From: JANQSS01 sp965249735
GTDB taxonomy: Bacteria; Bacteroidota; Bacteroidia; Chitinophagales; Saprospiraceae
Length of the DNA: 64,000 nucleotides
Assembly (NCBI GenBank): GCA_965249735.1
Contig: CBDFMS010000020.1
Location: 221,278-285,277 of the forward strand
Direction of reading: 5' to 3'
The position numbers and the translations under genes were made by a program. A model generated the notes under the pieces. It ran no database searches, was not told the DNA's origin, and saw only the letters and a list, made by a program, of their open reading frames with translations. Shown here one piece after another: positions 8,038 to 18,500 of the stretch (position 1 is the first letter of the stretch; every line of letters starts with the position of its first letter).

Positions 8038-11000
8038 ATGGAGAATAAGAAGAATATAAAGAACACGTTTTGGATTACAACAATAGTATTGGGGTTATTG
8101 CTGCTTGGAATAACTGCTAATATTCTGATAGAAAAGAATTCTCTGAGGGTTGTTTCTGCTTCCCCAAACAATTTAAATCGATCATTCGCTTCGTTTTACA
8201 AAAATGTGGTTCCAATCCTTGATAAGCACTGCTCTGTTTGCCATGGAGTGGAGGAAGTAAAATTTCAAAACGTTATCAACTCATCCCAGAGTTCTAATTT
8301 ATTGAGGTGGCAAGTTGGAGTTTCAGGTAGAATTGAAACAGTTGAACTAGGCCGCCAACTTTTTGATGACCTTCTTCTGAGCAGTCCTGAAAACAATTTG
8401 GTTGACTATGACAAATATCCAATAGAGAGTCATTTGCTTAGAGCAGGATTGGCAAAAAATTATTCCGGCAGTAATCATCATAAAGTATTTTATTCACCAA
8501 ACGAAGCGGATTTTCTGGTTTTAAAAGAATGGGTTGAGAAAATTCATGCTGATAAAACGAAAACAAACGTTCAGAAAAGTAAAAGTGAAACGTTTTTTGC
8601 TGAAAAGGTTGTTCCGGTTTTGGTCCGAAAAAATTGCTTTGGCTGCCATGGACCATTGGCCTTTAATGATCTGCGGATGGATCCGGGTATCCCTATGCTG
8701 AGCAATCGGTTTACCCGGAAAATACATCATTTCAATCGAAAAGAAATGCTTGGAAAAAGCATGCGAATGGTACACTTGTCGGGCGATGTAGAACAATCCA
8801 AGCAATTGCTCAAAAATATCCCTGTTGAACAAGGTGGGATAGTTCATCTTGGGGGGAATAATTTCTTTGAAAAAAATGATCCCGACTACAACATTCTTCT
8901 TCGATGGTTGGAATTAGAAAAAGAAACAGTTCAACAGACAACCGGTATGAAACTTGGTGTCATGAACGGAATGATTTATGTCCAGCGTCCTGAGGCAACT
9001 CCCGAACGTTTTTTTGAGGATGATGCTTTTTATCCCGGAGCAGATCTCTTTTGGTCTGTTGATGGCGAAATAAAAAACCTTACCTCCTCTTTACACCCTG
9101 AGGGGCCTGCGGATATTCGTGCTCCAGATGTAAGTTACGATGCTAAAAAAGTCCTTTTTTCGATGCGCTTAAGTGAAAAAAGAGCTTTTAATATTTGGGA
9201 GTTGGAGCTTGAAAGTGGTTCGGCCCGGCAAATTACTTTCTCTGAAGAACCGGATATACATTTTAAAGATCCTTTATATATACCCCATCCGGAGGATAAT
9301 ACAGAAAATGATTTGAGCCGGGTTGCTTTAACCTTTGTATCCAATCTTGCAAGTGAATATTGCCAGTCAAGTCCCCGGGTCATTTTGGGTGAAGCAGAAG
9401 ATGGGAGCTTGAATAGTATAACTGATCATCAACGTAAAGAAAAGACCGGGACATTTAATAATCATACCATCACAATAGTACGGGGAACCAATAAAGGGGA
9501 AACACGAAAAATAGTGGCTTATACTCAGGGGAAAATCAGGGTGAACAGGCCCTTTTCAAATTCCTGTAATTCGACCACTCATTATGAGATTGAAACCTTA
9601 GCCAGAATGGCTCCTAAATACGATGCATATAGAATGCATTTGGCGGAAAATGGAAAGGAGAAAGAAATATTTCACGAAACCCTGACCCGGATGAGCTATT
9701 CTGTAAGTCAGATACGCAGACCAACCATGAGATCGGATGGAGAGATCATGATGACATGTTTGCGTGCCGGACGTCAGGAAGGCAGGGTGTTTTTTAATGG
9801 CGCGCTTTTTCGAACGCATGTAGATGGTTCAAACCTGCATACGCATAATGGCAATCGATCCGGCATCCCAATATTTGCAGATGATAGAGAATTGCCAAAT
9901 GGTCTTGAGGTTAGAATCGGGAGAGATGCCGACTCGTATTGGGGTGGAATGCTTATTCTTTCAGACCACCAGCTTGGTCCTTCAATTGAACATTATAATC
10001 CGACTGACAACCTTGATCATCCCTACCAAAACGGAATACCGCAAAATTCCAAAGTGCGGTTTGTGCCGGGGTGGATTTCACTGGATAGTCTTGTAGGATA
10101 TGGTGGTGTTTCATCAGGTGGCGCGTACCGGGATCCTTATCCCTTGCCGGATGGCAGCATACTTGTCTCATACGCAAAAGGCCTTGTTGATTTGCATGAT
10201 CCCAATGCGAATCCGGATTTTGATATTATAAAATTGAGTCCGGATCCGGCATTCCAATCATCAGACGGGTTCCGTGCCGGAAAGGCAAAAAGGGAAGTTT
10301 TAATTTCAGGGGCCGGTTCTCAATTATGGGCCAGACCGATTACACCCAGATTAAAAGAATCTGTCGATAAAAAGCTGAAAACCGATCGTGATATATTTGG
10401 CAAACCCAAAATGCGAAACGGATTTACGCAATATCCGGATAGTATTGCAGCAACCTTACAGGTTTCAGATTTGATATTGTTAGAATCTTTCTTTGAGCAA
10501 ATAACCCCGGTTGGTAAAAAACATATGGCATTTCTGGATGTCAAATACGCACGTATTATTGGTGCCCAACCACAATACAAAGGCGACTCCGGCACCGTTA
10601 ATCGTTTTTTAATTGCTGAAGTTCCCATTGAGAAAGACGGTTCTTTTTATGTACAAATTCCTTCTAAAACCAGTTTCGATATTCAATCCCTTAATTCACA
10701 GAAAATGGCATTGCGCTCTCCTAATCGGTGGCTATATTGCCAGCCGGGTGAAAAACATTCTCTGTCAACTCCCAGAAATTTGTTTGCTCAGGCTTGCGCA
10801 GGATGTCACGGCGGCTTAACAGGCTTAAAAGAGGATGTTTTACGCCGGCCGGATGGAATTACCGGTGCGTCTCGAATCCTAAGTTCATGGAATGATGAGG
10901 AACAAAAGGCTTTGTTGCCGGCCAATTATTCTAAAGATGCAGGGTTATCTGCTCAATTTATTTCGTATGAAAAGAATATCAAACCTATTATTCAAAAAAA

Positions 11001-11286
11001 ATGTGTCAGTTGTCATCATAAGGAGAATAGAGCCACTAATGTTGATTTATCCCGGGGAAAGGGATTTAATGTTCTTCGAAAATTTGTCGAACATCAAGAA
11101 GCATTGGCCATCAAAAGTGATTTGATTGAAAAATTGTTGGGTAAAGAATTTCTAGCGCCACAAAAAATCCGAGAAAATTTACCGCATCCTGCTGAAAACC
11201 CGCTTAGCCAAAAAGAAATACTGACATTTATCCGTTGGATCGATTTAGGAGCATTGCAAGTTGAAGGAGGGAAAACCAATGAATAA
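8038..11286 (+). CDS. Tetraheme c-type cytochrome, hydrazine-synthase-alpha-like architecture
   Basis: I take ATG 8038 (MENKKNIKNTFW) as the start; an earlier in-frame ATG at 7987 would overlap the upstream gene. That gives 1082 residues with one N-terminal membrane anchor (WITTIVLGLLLLGITANIL). Four CXXCH sites: CSVCH (65-69), CFGCH (200-204), CAGCH (920-924) and CVSCH (989-993), the first and last pairs flanking a long propeller-like middle (RAPDVSYDAKKVLFSMR, IRRPTMRSDGEIMMTCLR). This heme-propeller-heme layout recalls proteins annotated as hydrazine synthase alpha-like, but nothing shows hydrazine chemistry. Its stop overlaps the next start by 8 bp, so translation is probably coupled. Confidence 0.78.
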   Translation: MENKKNIKNTFWITTIVLGLLLLGITANILIEKNSLRVVSASPNNLNRSFASFYKNVVPILDKHCSVCHGVEEVKFQNVINSSQSSNLLRWQVGVSGRIETVELGRQLFDDLLLSSPENNLVDYDKYPIESHLLRAGLAKNYSGSNHHKVFYSPNEADFLVLKEWVEKIHADKTKTNVQKSKSETFFAEKVVPVLVRKNCFGCHGPLAFNDLRMDPGIPMLSNRFTRKIHHFNRKEMLGKSMRMVHLSGDVEQSKQLLKNIPVEQGGIVHLGGNNFFEKNDPDYNILLRWLELEKETVQQTTGMKLGVMNGMIYVQRPEATPERFFEDDAFYPGADLFWSVDGEIKNLTSSLHPEGPADIRAPDVSYDAKKVLFSMRLSEKRAFNIWELELESGSARQITFSEEPDIHFKDPLYIPHPEDNTENDLSRVALTFVSNLASEYCQSSPRVILGEAEDGSLNSITDHQRKEKTGTFNNHTITIVRGTNKGETRKIVAYTQGKIRVNRPFSNSCNSTTHYEIETLARMAPKYDAYRMHLAENGKEKEIFHETLTRMSYSVSQIRRPTMRSDGEIMMTCLRAGRQEGRVFFNGALFRTHVDGSNLHTHNGNRSGIPIFADDRELPNGLEVRIGRDADSYWGGMLILSDHQLGPSIEHYNPTDNLDHPYQNGIPQNSKVRFVPGWISLDSLVGYGGVSSGGAYRDPYPLPDGSILVSYAKGLVDLHDPNANPDFDIIKLSPDPAFQSSDGFRAGKAKREVLISGAGSQLWARPITPRLKESVDKKLKTDRDIFGKPKMRNGFTQYPDSIAATLQVSDLILLESFFEQITPVGKKHMAFLDVKYARIIGAQPQYKGDSGTVNRFLIAEVPIEKDGSFYVQIPSKTSFDIQSLNSQKMALRSPNRWLYCQPGEKHSLSTPRNLFAQACAGCHGGLTGLKEDVLRRPDGITGASRILSSWNDEEQKALLPANYSKDAGLSAQFISYEKNIKPIIQKKCVSCHHKENRATNVDLSRGKGFNVLRKFVEHQEALAIKSDLIEKLLGKEFLAPQKIRENLPHPAENPLSQKEILTFIRWIDLGALQVEGGKTNE

Positions 11287-11614
11287 AATAATTTATATTT
11301 TAATGGCATTTTTTATACTCGCCATTGGGTTTTCAAGTTCTCACTGGATAAATAAACCTATTCAGGCCCATGCAGCTCGTAATAACAGTTTAGAAAATTG
11401 CATGGCTTGTCATCAAAATTCTATATCGCAGGATACCTGGCAAGGCGTACCTGACTGGCATAATGAAAAATTTTGTAACCCAATATTGAATGCTGAAAAT
11501 CGAGAAGAGCATCGTCGTAAAGCTCATGTTCATCGCAATGAATGTATGACCTGCCATGCTCCTCATTTCCAGGCCAAATGCGCTAATTGTCATACACAAA
11601 ACGAATGGGAATGA
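11279..11614 (+). CDS. Small triheme c-type cytochrome
   Basis: Start at ATG 11279 (MNKIIYILMAFFILAIG), preceded by GGAGGG, gives 111 residues with a signal peptide or anchor. Three CXXCH sites: CMACH (41-45), CMTCH (89-93) and CANCH (101-105). Histidines in EEHRRKAHVHRNE could be distal heme ligands. Size and spacing resemble small periplasmic electron carriers (NapB/cytochrome c3-like), with no family certain. It is wedged between a tetraheme cytochrome (8-bp overlap) and RnfC (ATGA overlap). This makes it the likely direct link between the large cytochromes and the Rnf module. Confidence 0.82.
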   Translation: MNKIIYILMAFFILAIGFSSSHWINKPIQAHAARNNSLENCMACHQNSISQDTWQGVPDWHNEKFCNPILNAENREEHRRKAHVHRNECMTCHAPHFQAKCANCHTQNEWE

Positions 11615-12750
11615 AGAAAATTCCAAAATTAAAAAATCAATTAGATTCTCCAATTCAAAGAATACATCCGCCTGATTCTATCCAATTACACATTAGTGGA
11701 TGTAAGCCATTGGTCAAAACAGGAGATGTCGTAGATGCCGGTGCTTTAATCGCAAAATCTTCTAAAATTGGTGAGATTGAAAGAAGAATTCATTCCCCTT
11801 TCAATGGGAAAATCACATCTATTAGTCATAGTGAGGTAAGTATTGAAGGAGATTGGCCAAATACACAAACGATTGAATCAAATTATAAACTAACAAGTAT
11901 CGAACCAGACGAAATCAGGGAAAGATGCCGTTTGGCTGGAATTGTCGGTATGGGTGGGGCGATGACTCCTACCCACATTAAACTCAATCCAGGTTGTCCT
12001 ATTGATACAGTGCTTGTAAATATTTGTGAAAGTGAACCATTCTTGACATGCGATCATCGGGTACTAGCGGAATATCCCCATGAAATTGAAGTAGGATTGC
12101 AACTGGTAAAGATAGCAGTAGGAGCAGAAAATGGTTTGATTGCTCCAAAGACAAATAATTATACTTCAGGTTATGAGCGATTTTTAGTTGAGGAAACTTT
12201 AGGGCGAAAAGTACCCGTGAATCGTCGCCCAACAGATGTGGGTGTTTTAGTGCTGAATCTGCAAACCGTACGGGCACTTTATCATGCTGTATTTGAGCAA
12301 CAACCGTTAACACAACGCGTAATTACTGTGGATGGAGATGCCATAACGCGACCAGGCAATTATTTAGCCCCTATTGGAACGACGGTCGGTCATATTTTGG
12401 AACATTGTGGTTGGGATGAAAACATTTCAAAGCAGATCATCGTAGGTGGGCCAATGATGGGTGATAGTGCTGATGAAAATACATCTATCAACGCAGGGAC
12501 AGGAGCAGTACTTGCGCTTACAGTTGAACAAACGGCTACTTTTAAGGATAACCCATGTATGCGTTGTGGAATGTGCCTGGAGGCTTGTCCTCTTGGATTC
12601 TGGGCCGGACAGATGGATCGAAATCCTTCAGAAGACCTTCTGGCCTGTATAGCTTGCGGAGCATGTCAATTTGCATGTCCTGCCCAGCGTCCTATTTTGA
12701 AAAATATTCAGAAAGCAAAAAATACTTTTCTTAATAATCAGGACTTATAG
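11611..12750 (+). CDS. rnfC: RnfC-like electron transport subunit
   Basis: Start ATG 11611 (MKKIPKLKNQLDSPIQR) overlaps the previous stop. 379 residues. The N-terminal lipoyl-like hairpin domain (SGCKPLVKTGDVVDAGALIA) is followed by the nucleotide/FMN-binding signature GIVGMGGAMTPTHIKLNPG and the SLBB-like region. Two ferredoxin-type 4Fe-4S motifs close the protein: CMRCGMCLEACP (C316, 319, 322, 326) and CIACGACQFACP (C346, 349, 352, 356). RnfC is the peripheral cytoplasmic subunit exchanging electrons with NAD(H) or ferredoxin. It is shorter than many RnfC proteins, which have a C-terminal extension. No RnfB is seen nearby. Confidence 0.92.
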   Translation: MKKIPKLKNQLDSPIQRIHPPDSIQLHISGCKPLVKTGDVVDAGALIAKSSKIGEIERRIHSPFNGKITSISHSEVSIEGDWPNTQTIESNYKLTSIEPDEIRERCRLAGIVGMGGAMTPTHIKLNPGCPIDTVLVNICESEPFLTCDHRVLAEYPHEIEVGLQLVKIAVGAENGLIAPKTNNYTSGYERFLVEETLGRKVPVNRRPTDVGVLVLNLQTVRALYHAVFEQQPLTQRVITVDGDAITRPGNYLAPIGTTVGHILEHCGWDENISKQIIVGGPMMGDSADENTSINAGTGAVLALTVEQTATFKDNPCMRCGMCLEACPLGFWAGQMDRNPSEDLLACIACGACQFACPAQRPILKNIQKAKNTFLNNQDL

Positions 12751-12752
12751 GA

Positions 12753-13193
12753 ATGAAATTAGCAACATGTATTTCAATACTATTATTGCTTATGGCAGCT
12801 ACTGTCGAATGGGCGGTTGATCAAAAAAGTGCTTATCATATTGTTGCTGAAAAGCACATAGGTGAATGTGAGGCTGTCAGATTTCAGGGAGCAGAAGCTT
12901 TTCAATCTTCTGACAAAACAGCGATTGTTTTTGAATGTCAAGGCTTCCAGGGGCCGATAGAAGCCTTGTTCGTGATAACAAATAATAAAGTTGATAAAAT
13001 GGTGATTTTAAAATCAAATGAGGGTTTAGATAAATCAGCATTGACTAGTCCCTCTTTCTTGAAATCCTTTCAACAAAAAGTAGAAGATTTACCGCTTGAC
13101 GTAGATGCGGTTTCCGGCGCAACGATTTCGAGTCAAATTGTAATTGATGAAATGAATCAAATTATAAAGGAATGGAATAAAAATAATGAATGA
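12753..13193 (+). CDS. rnfG: RnfG-like FMN-binding subunit
   Basis: 146 residues with an N-terminal membrane segment (LATCISILLLLMAATVEWAV) and a periplasmic FMN-binding domain. The flavinylation motif is DAVSGATISS: S121-G122-A123-T124, where T124 would carry FMN through a phosphoester bond. The family's conserved FQGPIEALFVITNN strand is present. The gene starts 2 bp after rnfC and overlaps the next gene by 8 bp. Somewhat shorter than typical RnfG. Covalent attachment would need an ApbE flavin transferase, not seen in this window. Confidence 0.9.
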   Translation: MKLATCISILLLLMAATVEWAVDQKSAYHIVAEKHIGECEAVRFQGAEAFQSSDKTAIVFECQGFQGPIEALFVITNNKVDKMVILKSNEGLDKSALTSPSFLKSFQQKVEDLPLDVDAVSGATISSQIVIDEMNQIIKEWNKNNE

Positions 13194-13605
13194 TGTAAAA
13201 AATGTATCGAATAAATCAGTGGAGGAACAAGCTCAAACGCATTCTAGATATTTATGGATAATTGTTGCTGCTATTCCTTTATTATTCCAGTTGCCTTCAT
13301 CTGATGTGCCTGTCTGGGCATTAGGATTAGTATTTGGAGGTTGGATTGCGAACAAACACATACTACGATGGATTGCATTAGCATGGATTATGGCCGTATT
13401 TTTTCCTACAATGCCATTACTTCTGCTTGCATGTTGCGGTGCACTATTAAAGGATTGGCGACATTGTATATATGCCGCAGCGTTAGGTTCCGCTCTCTGT
13501 TTGATTCCTATTCCCGGAGAATTTAGCAATATAGGTACAGTATTCATCATTGTAGGTTTGATTTCAATTGTATATAAGAAAGTAAAATTATTCAAAAGAG
13601 CGTAA
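13186..13605 (+). CDS. Small polytopic membrane protein of the Rnf operon
   Basis: 139 residues, about four membrane segments (LWIIVAAIPLLFQL, VWALGLVFGGWIA, WIALAWIMAVFFPTMPLLLLA, IGTVFIIVGLISIVY). I do not recognise a family. Cysteines C83 and C84 sit in or beside a hydrophobic segment (LLLLACCGALLKDWRHC), with C94 and C105 near. RnfA and RnfE normally bind an intramembrane iron-sulfur cluster through cysteines, so a divergent RnfA/E role is a guess from position. It overlaps rnfG by 8 bp and is followed after 1 bp by another small membrane gene, so membership of the operon is clear. Confidence 0.7.
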   Translation: MNDVKNVSNKSVEEQAQTHSRYLWIIVAAIPLLFQLPSSDVPVWALGLVFGGWIANKHILRWIALAWIMAVFFPTMPLLLLACCGALLKDWRHCIYAAALGSALCLIPIPGEFSNIGTVFIIVGLISIVYKKVKLFKRA

Positions 13606-13606
13606 A

Positions 13607-14020
13607 ATGAGACCTATTGACGCAATATTTATAATCCTTGTCTTTAGTTCTTATCTAAAGAATTCTAAACAGAAGTATATTATTTCAATACTTCCGATTT
13701 TAGTTTTTGCATTGAATTTATTAAATTCTTATATCCCTTCTTCTATTGAACCTTTCATACTTCCGGCAATTGCAATTTTAGTCTGTATTTTTAGTCTGGA
13801 GCTTGCTCCAATTAGCTTGTTATTACTTTTTATTAGCTACGACCATTTTTGGGAGGCCTTAATGATTCCACTGCTTTGGTTCATTATCACCCCACTAATG
13901 GAAAACTTGAATACCAGGATAAATGATGAACACATACCTTCCTACATACGTGGCTTCCCTATTCGTATTATTAGCTTAGGGATTCTTTATTATATTTTTT
14001 ACCCCTTGTTATATCTATGA
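13607..14020 (+). CDS. Second small polytopic membrane protein of the Rnf operon
   Basis: 137 residues with about four hydrophobic segments (AIFIILVFSSYL, ISILPILVFALNLL, FILPAIAILVCIFSLELAPI, IISLGILYYIFYPLLYL). Only one cysteine, C60, lies within a membrane segment. The stretch around FILPAIAILVCIFSLELA is faintly reminiscent of an RnfA/RnfE helix, which is not enough to assign it. It overlaps rnfD by 4 bp (ATGA). With the preceding gene it occupies the place where rnfA/rnfE would be expected. Confidence 0.7.
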   Translation: MRPIDAIFIILVFSSYLKNSKQKYIISILPILVFALNLLNSYIPSSIEPFILPAIAILVCIFSLELAPISLLLLFISYDHFWEALMIPLLWFIITPLMENLNTRINDEHIPSYIRGFPIRIISLGILYYIFYPLLYL

Positions 14021-14931
14021 AACCGGGACCATTTATACACAGTGGGTTCACCACTCGGAAGTTAATGTTCATTACAACATTGGCAATGATACCTATCATG
14101 GTTGCATCCATATGGCAAAATGGTTTTGACGCAATGATTCTATATGTTGTAACCATTTTATCCGTTTTCTGTATGGAGTTTATTTGTCAACGCCGTATCG
14201 TCTTTGAATATAGTGCTCTTGTTACGGCAATACTTCTTGCGTTAATGTTACCAGCACATGCTCCTTGGTGGATTTCAGTGGTTGGAGCCATAATAGCAGT
14301 TGGAATTGGCAAATACCTATTTGGAGGATTTGGTCAAAATGTATTTAATCCAGCTGTATTATCACGGGTGTTACTTATGGCCCTTTTTCCTGCCATTTTT
14401 ATAATGCCCGAATGGACCATTGATGGTATTTCAGGAGCGACTATGCTTTCCAAAGAAATTGGTGCCGCAATGCCCTCTTTGAGTTCTTTGTTTTTAAGTT
14501 CGAGCCCGGGTTCTTTATCCCAGGCAATGCCCCTGGCTGTGGTGTTGGGTGGCGCAATTCTGCTGGTTTATAAGCTGGTTGATTGGCGTGTTCCTCTTTA
14601 TTATTTGGCCACTATAACTTTGTTGGCCATACTTCTTCCTGGAAACGACAAAATTTTAGGACATGCTTCCTATCTGCTTGGTAATCCGCTACTGCACATC
14701 GTTGCTGGTGGTTCACTATTAACTTCTTTCTTCCTTTTAACAGATCCGGTTAGTTCCCCTTTCTCTTCAAATGGTCGAGTTATTTATTCAATTATTGCGG
14801 GTGTATTTACTATGATCATACGGTATTATACGCCATACCCTGATGGAGCAGCATTTGGTGTATTACTGGCAAACGCATTGGTGCCTGTTATTGACCAATA
14901 CATGTTAAAATCAAAGGCATCCATCTCTTGA
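14017..14931 (+). CDS. rnfD: RnfD-like membrane flavoprotein
   Basis: 304 residues of the RnfD/NqrB family. It opens PGPFIHSGFTTRKLMF and carries multiple membrane helices, the signature KYLFGGFGQNVFNPAV (99-114), the covalent FMN site DGISGATML (T142), and the C-terminal YPDGAAFGVLLANALVPVID, all close to the family pattern. RnfD sits in the membrane and passes electrons to RnfG across it. It is the last gene of the operon. A gene-poor gap follows, and no terminator hairpin is obvious. Confidence 0.92.
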   Translation: MKPGPFIHSGFTTRKLMFITTLAMIPIMVASIWQNGFDAMILYVVTILSVFCMEFICQRRIVFEYSALVTAILLALMLPAHAPWWISVVGAIIAVGIGKYLFGGFGQNVFNPAVLSRVLLMALFPAIFIMPEWTIDGISGATMLSKEIGAAMPSLSSLFLSSSPGSLSQAMPLAVVLGGAILLVYKLVDWRVPLYYLATITLLAILLPGNDKILGHASYLLGNPLLHIVAGGSLLTSFFLLTDPVSSPFSSNGRVIYSIIAGVFTMIIRYYTPYPDGAAFGVLLANALVPVIDQYMLKSKASIS

Positions 14932-15578
14932 TCTGTTGTGTATTCTCCGTAAACCGATACGGGCGAATTTTCGCTCAATCAACTCCACTAACGATAGAGA
15001 ATTAGTTAAACCTAAACATATCTCAAGCATTAATTAAAATTACTTTCACAGGGCTATTGGTTATACACTTAACTTATGGCCAGACTAAAAAACCCATTTC
15101 ACATTTTTCTCCTGCACACAGAGTTTTGATCAATCCGAATAAAGAACCGTTTCGGGTCACTGCCAAGAGCCCCTACAATGGGATTGAATCCGAATTAAAT
15201 AAATCCTTCACACCTTATAAAACTTAATAATTTTTTGCCGGGCGATGAGTTTATTGTTGTCCCCATATACCGACAAAAAATAAACTTCGAATTTCAATCC
15301 AGTATGAATGAATCGAGAATATTATCCAGGCGTACGTTTTTTACAGCCTATGTGAATCACCTACAAACAAGTTAAATCGGTGAGCAATTTTTATTCCTCT
15401 TATGTTCCGGAAATTGAACAGGGGACTGCGACATTGATAACCTTCGGCATTCCGATGATGAAGTTCCATATTTGAAAATACTTCTTACATTTGAAATGCA
15501 TTCGTAATTCGCCCCTACGAATCCGAAATGCTGGTACCCTATACCACCTGCGCATAGTTTAATAAATTTTTTGTCACC
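14932..15578. other. Gap with T9SS-tail remnant 3
   Basis: No intact gene. From about 15090 to 15310 the minus strand carries a third copy of the subtilase/T9SS tail: only LKFEVYFLSVYGDNNKLIAR survives of the sorting domain. Its 3' flank (CAATCCGAATAAAGAA, then TCACACCTTATAAAACTTAA) matches the copies near 2.6 and 4.1 kb. The rest, including the leader before the giant subtilase at 15579, shows nothing I can name. Confidence 0.65.
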
Positions 15579-18500
15579 ATGAGAAATGCATACGATCTTT
15601 CGTCCGTCGTCTTCTATCTGTTTATTTGCGTCATTTGCATAGTCCCTGCTTCCGCACAACAGGAGACTGATGCAGCCGGAAATAAAAACCTTGTCGCCAG
15701 TAATGAGCAACCGCAAGAACGTATAGCAAACAAAAAGGCGGTAGCACCGGAATATATTCCCGGTCAATACATCATTGTCCTAAAAGAAAATGAAACGACT
15801 CGAGGACTTAAAACAAAAACGTACGCTGAACGTCAAATACGCATGCGACAAGAAGCTGAAGCTATTGTCAATCGCCACGATATTTTATCAAATAAAGTGG
15901 GCCATGTCTATGGAAGTTCAATCAAGGGTTTTGCCATAAAGAACCTCAATGATACTGAGCTAGAAAAACTTCGTCAGGATCCACAGGTAAAGTACATCGA
16001 ACAAGATCAGCGCGTGTATTTATCGGATGATACACCTGCTCTTAATTCCCGCTCTGATGGCAACGCATCTTCGTCAACTAAAATATCGGCAGGTACTTCG
16101 TCTGCCGGATCACCATCGAATGTTGGCTGCAGTCCAGTGGTCATTGATGGTCAATCCTATCGATCGGGTGTAGCATTATTTGGTGCCGTTCAATTTTCTA
16201 TAAGCGGTGAGATCAGCTTAGTATATGATGGTTCATTTCCCTTCACAGATGCCTGTCAACCCATCCAGAATGATCTCACAGGAAAGATCGCATTGATTGA
16301 TCGCGGAAGTTGCGAGTTTGGGTTTAAAGCGCTCCAGGCACAAAATGCCGGCGCCATCGGGGTAATCATTGTAAACAATACAACAGGAGATATGCTCCCC
16401 ATGGGTCCGGGCGCTGTCGGTGATTCCGTCACGATCCCTGTCATGTCCATTCGTTCTGAAGACGGACACACTGTTAAATCGGCATTGAATTACGGTACAG
16501 TAATGGCATCAATGGATAATCAAATGTCAGTTCAATGCAGTCCCTGGGGAATAAATCGGGTCAATGGAGGAGAATCTGGAGCTGGCAAACGCGCCTGGAT
16601 TATTGATTCGGGCGTAGATACGTTGCACCCGGACTTAAATGTCAACACCGCTCTTTCTGTCACGTTCTACCCTGGGACTACGAGTCCACAAGACGAACGC
16701 GGTCATGGTTCACATGTTGCTGGTATAGTTGCCGCTATCGATAATGCATATGGTGTAAAAGGTGTTGCCAGTGGTGCCGAGATTGTAGCCGTCAGAGTGT
16801 TTCCTGCTAGTGGCAGCTCCTCAGTTTCGATTATTATTGCTGGCGTCAACTATGTGGCTGCGAACGCCGCACTCGCTGACGTCGCTAACATGAGTCTGGG
16901 TGGTCCTTATTCCATGGCCGAAGATTCCGCCGTGATTGCCGCTTCTGCCAACTGTCGCTTCGTCCTATCCGCTGGTAATGATAGCCATGATGCCAACAAT
17001 AATTCTCCGGCGCGTGTCAATGGTCCGAATATATACACTGTGTCCGCCATGGACATTAATGACAATTTTGCCAGCTTCTCAAACTATAGCAATCCGCCGA
17101 TAGATTATTGCGAACCCGGAGTTGATGTTTTATCGTGCGACTTGAATGGAACGTACTCATTTAAAAATGGCACATCGATGGCCGCTCCGCATTTGACCGG
17201 ACTCCTATTATTGGGTGATGTTTGTTCATTCTCAAGTGTTCAGGGAGACCCTGACGGAACACCCGATTTCATCGGAGTACAAGTGCCGCTTCCTTTAACT
17301 GATATTGACGGCGATAGCTTTACCTCCTGTGCGGATTGTGATGATGATGACGAGACCATCTATCCAGGTGCTCCGGAGATCTGTGACGGTAAAGACAACG
17401 ACTGCGATGGAATTATTGACAATGGCACAATTTGCTGTTCCGGCAGCCATATTCTCTATGTAAAAGAAGGAGCCACGGGTCATAACAGCGGCTCTGACTG
17501 GTCTAATGCCTTTACAGATTTACAACACGCATTCAACAGTCCTTGCCCCAATATTACGGAGATATGGATTGCGGAAGGCACGTACTATCCTTCTTGTGAT
17601 CTCAACAGGGAAGAATCCTTTGTTTTAAGAAATGGACTTGCCATCTATGGTGGCTTTCCTGGTTTGTCCGGTCAGGAGGATAATATGACCGTGCGAGATT
17701 TCGAACAGTACGTGACGACATTAAGCGGGGATTTAAGAGGTGACGATAGTCTGAATTATACACATTATGAGGACAATACAAATGGAGTTGTCTTAAGTAT
17801 TAATCTGGATTCAACAGCAGTACTTGACGGCGTAACAGTAGCCAGTGGTAAGGGTTCATTTACAAACAGCAGCGGCATGCAAAATATCAATTCGAGTCCA
17901 ACCATCAGGAACTGCACATTTCAGGACAACTACGGCTACGGTGGAGCTATGTCAATCGTGGGTGGTAGCCCTAGCATTACCAACTGCCTTTTTTTTCGAA
18001 ATAAGGGGTATAACCGCGGAGGAGGAATAAAAATAACGGAGGGGAATGCTACTATTTCATCCTGTACTTTCATTAAAAATAATGCCCAATTTGGCGGAGG
18101 TATCGCATTCCAAAATCTAACGAATGCAGTGTACCAGGTGAATGTTTCAAATTCTGTTTTTAGAGATCATGTTGCTGATTCCACATCTTCTTCCAGTTCG
18201 GGTGGAGCCTACGTACAAATAGATATCGGGTTTTCTGAAATCACCTTTACCAATAGTACATTTTATAACAATCGGACGGTTGGTAATCCTAATTCTTCTC
18301 ACGGAGGACACATGCATATTTATGGAGAAGTCGATCTCATTAATTGTACATTTTCGCAAGGCCATGCTGCTGGATCGGGAGGTGCTATATATGCCGATAC
18401 GTTTCAAAGCATAGGGATCGTGAATGCTTTGAACTGCATATTCGCAGATCATACTGCCGATAACGGTTCTCCAACTATTGGTGCGGTAAATGGTGCCAGT

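Noticed and set aside
5060..11286. Calling the large cytochromes a hydrazine synthase or methylamine dehydrogenase system
   Set aside because: The heme-propeller-heme layout is shared by many uncharacterised proteins; there is no partner subunit or other pathway gene to support a specific reaction.
15372..15767. Minus-strand frame overlapping the signal peptide of the giant subtilase
   Set aside because: It is the shadow of the real plus-strand start and the repeat region before it.
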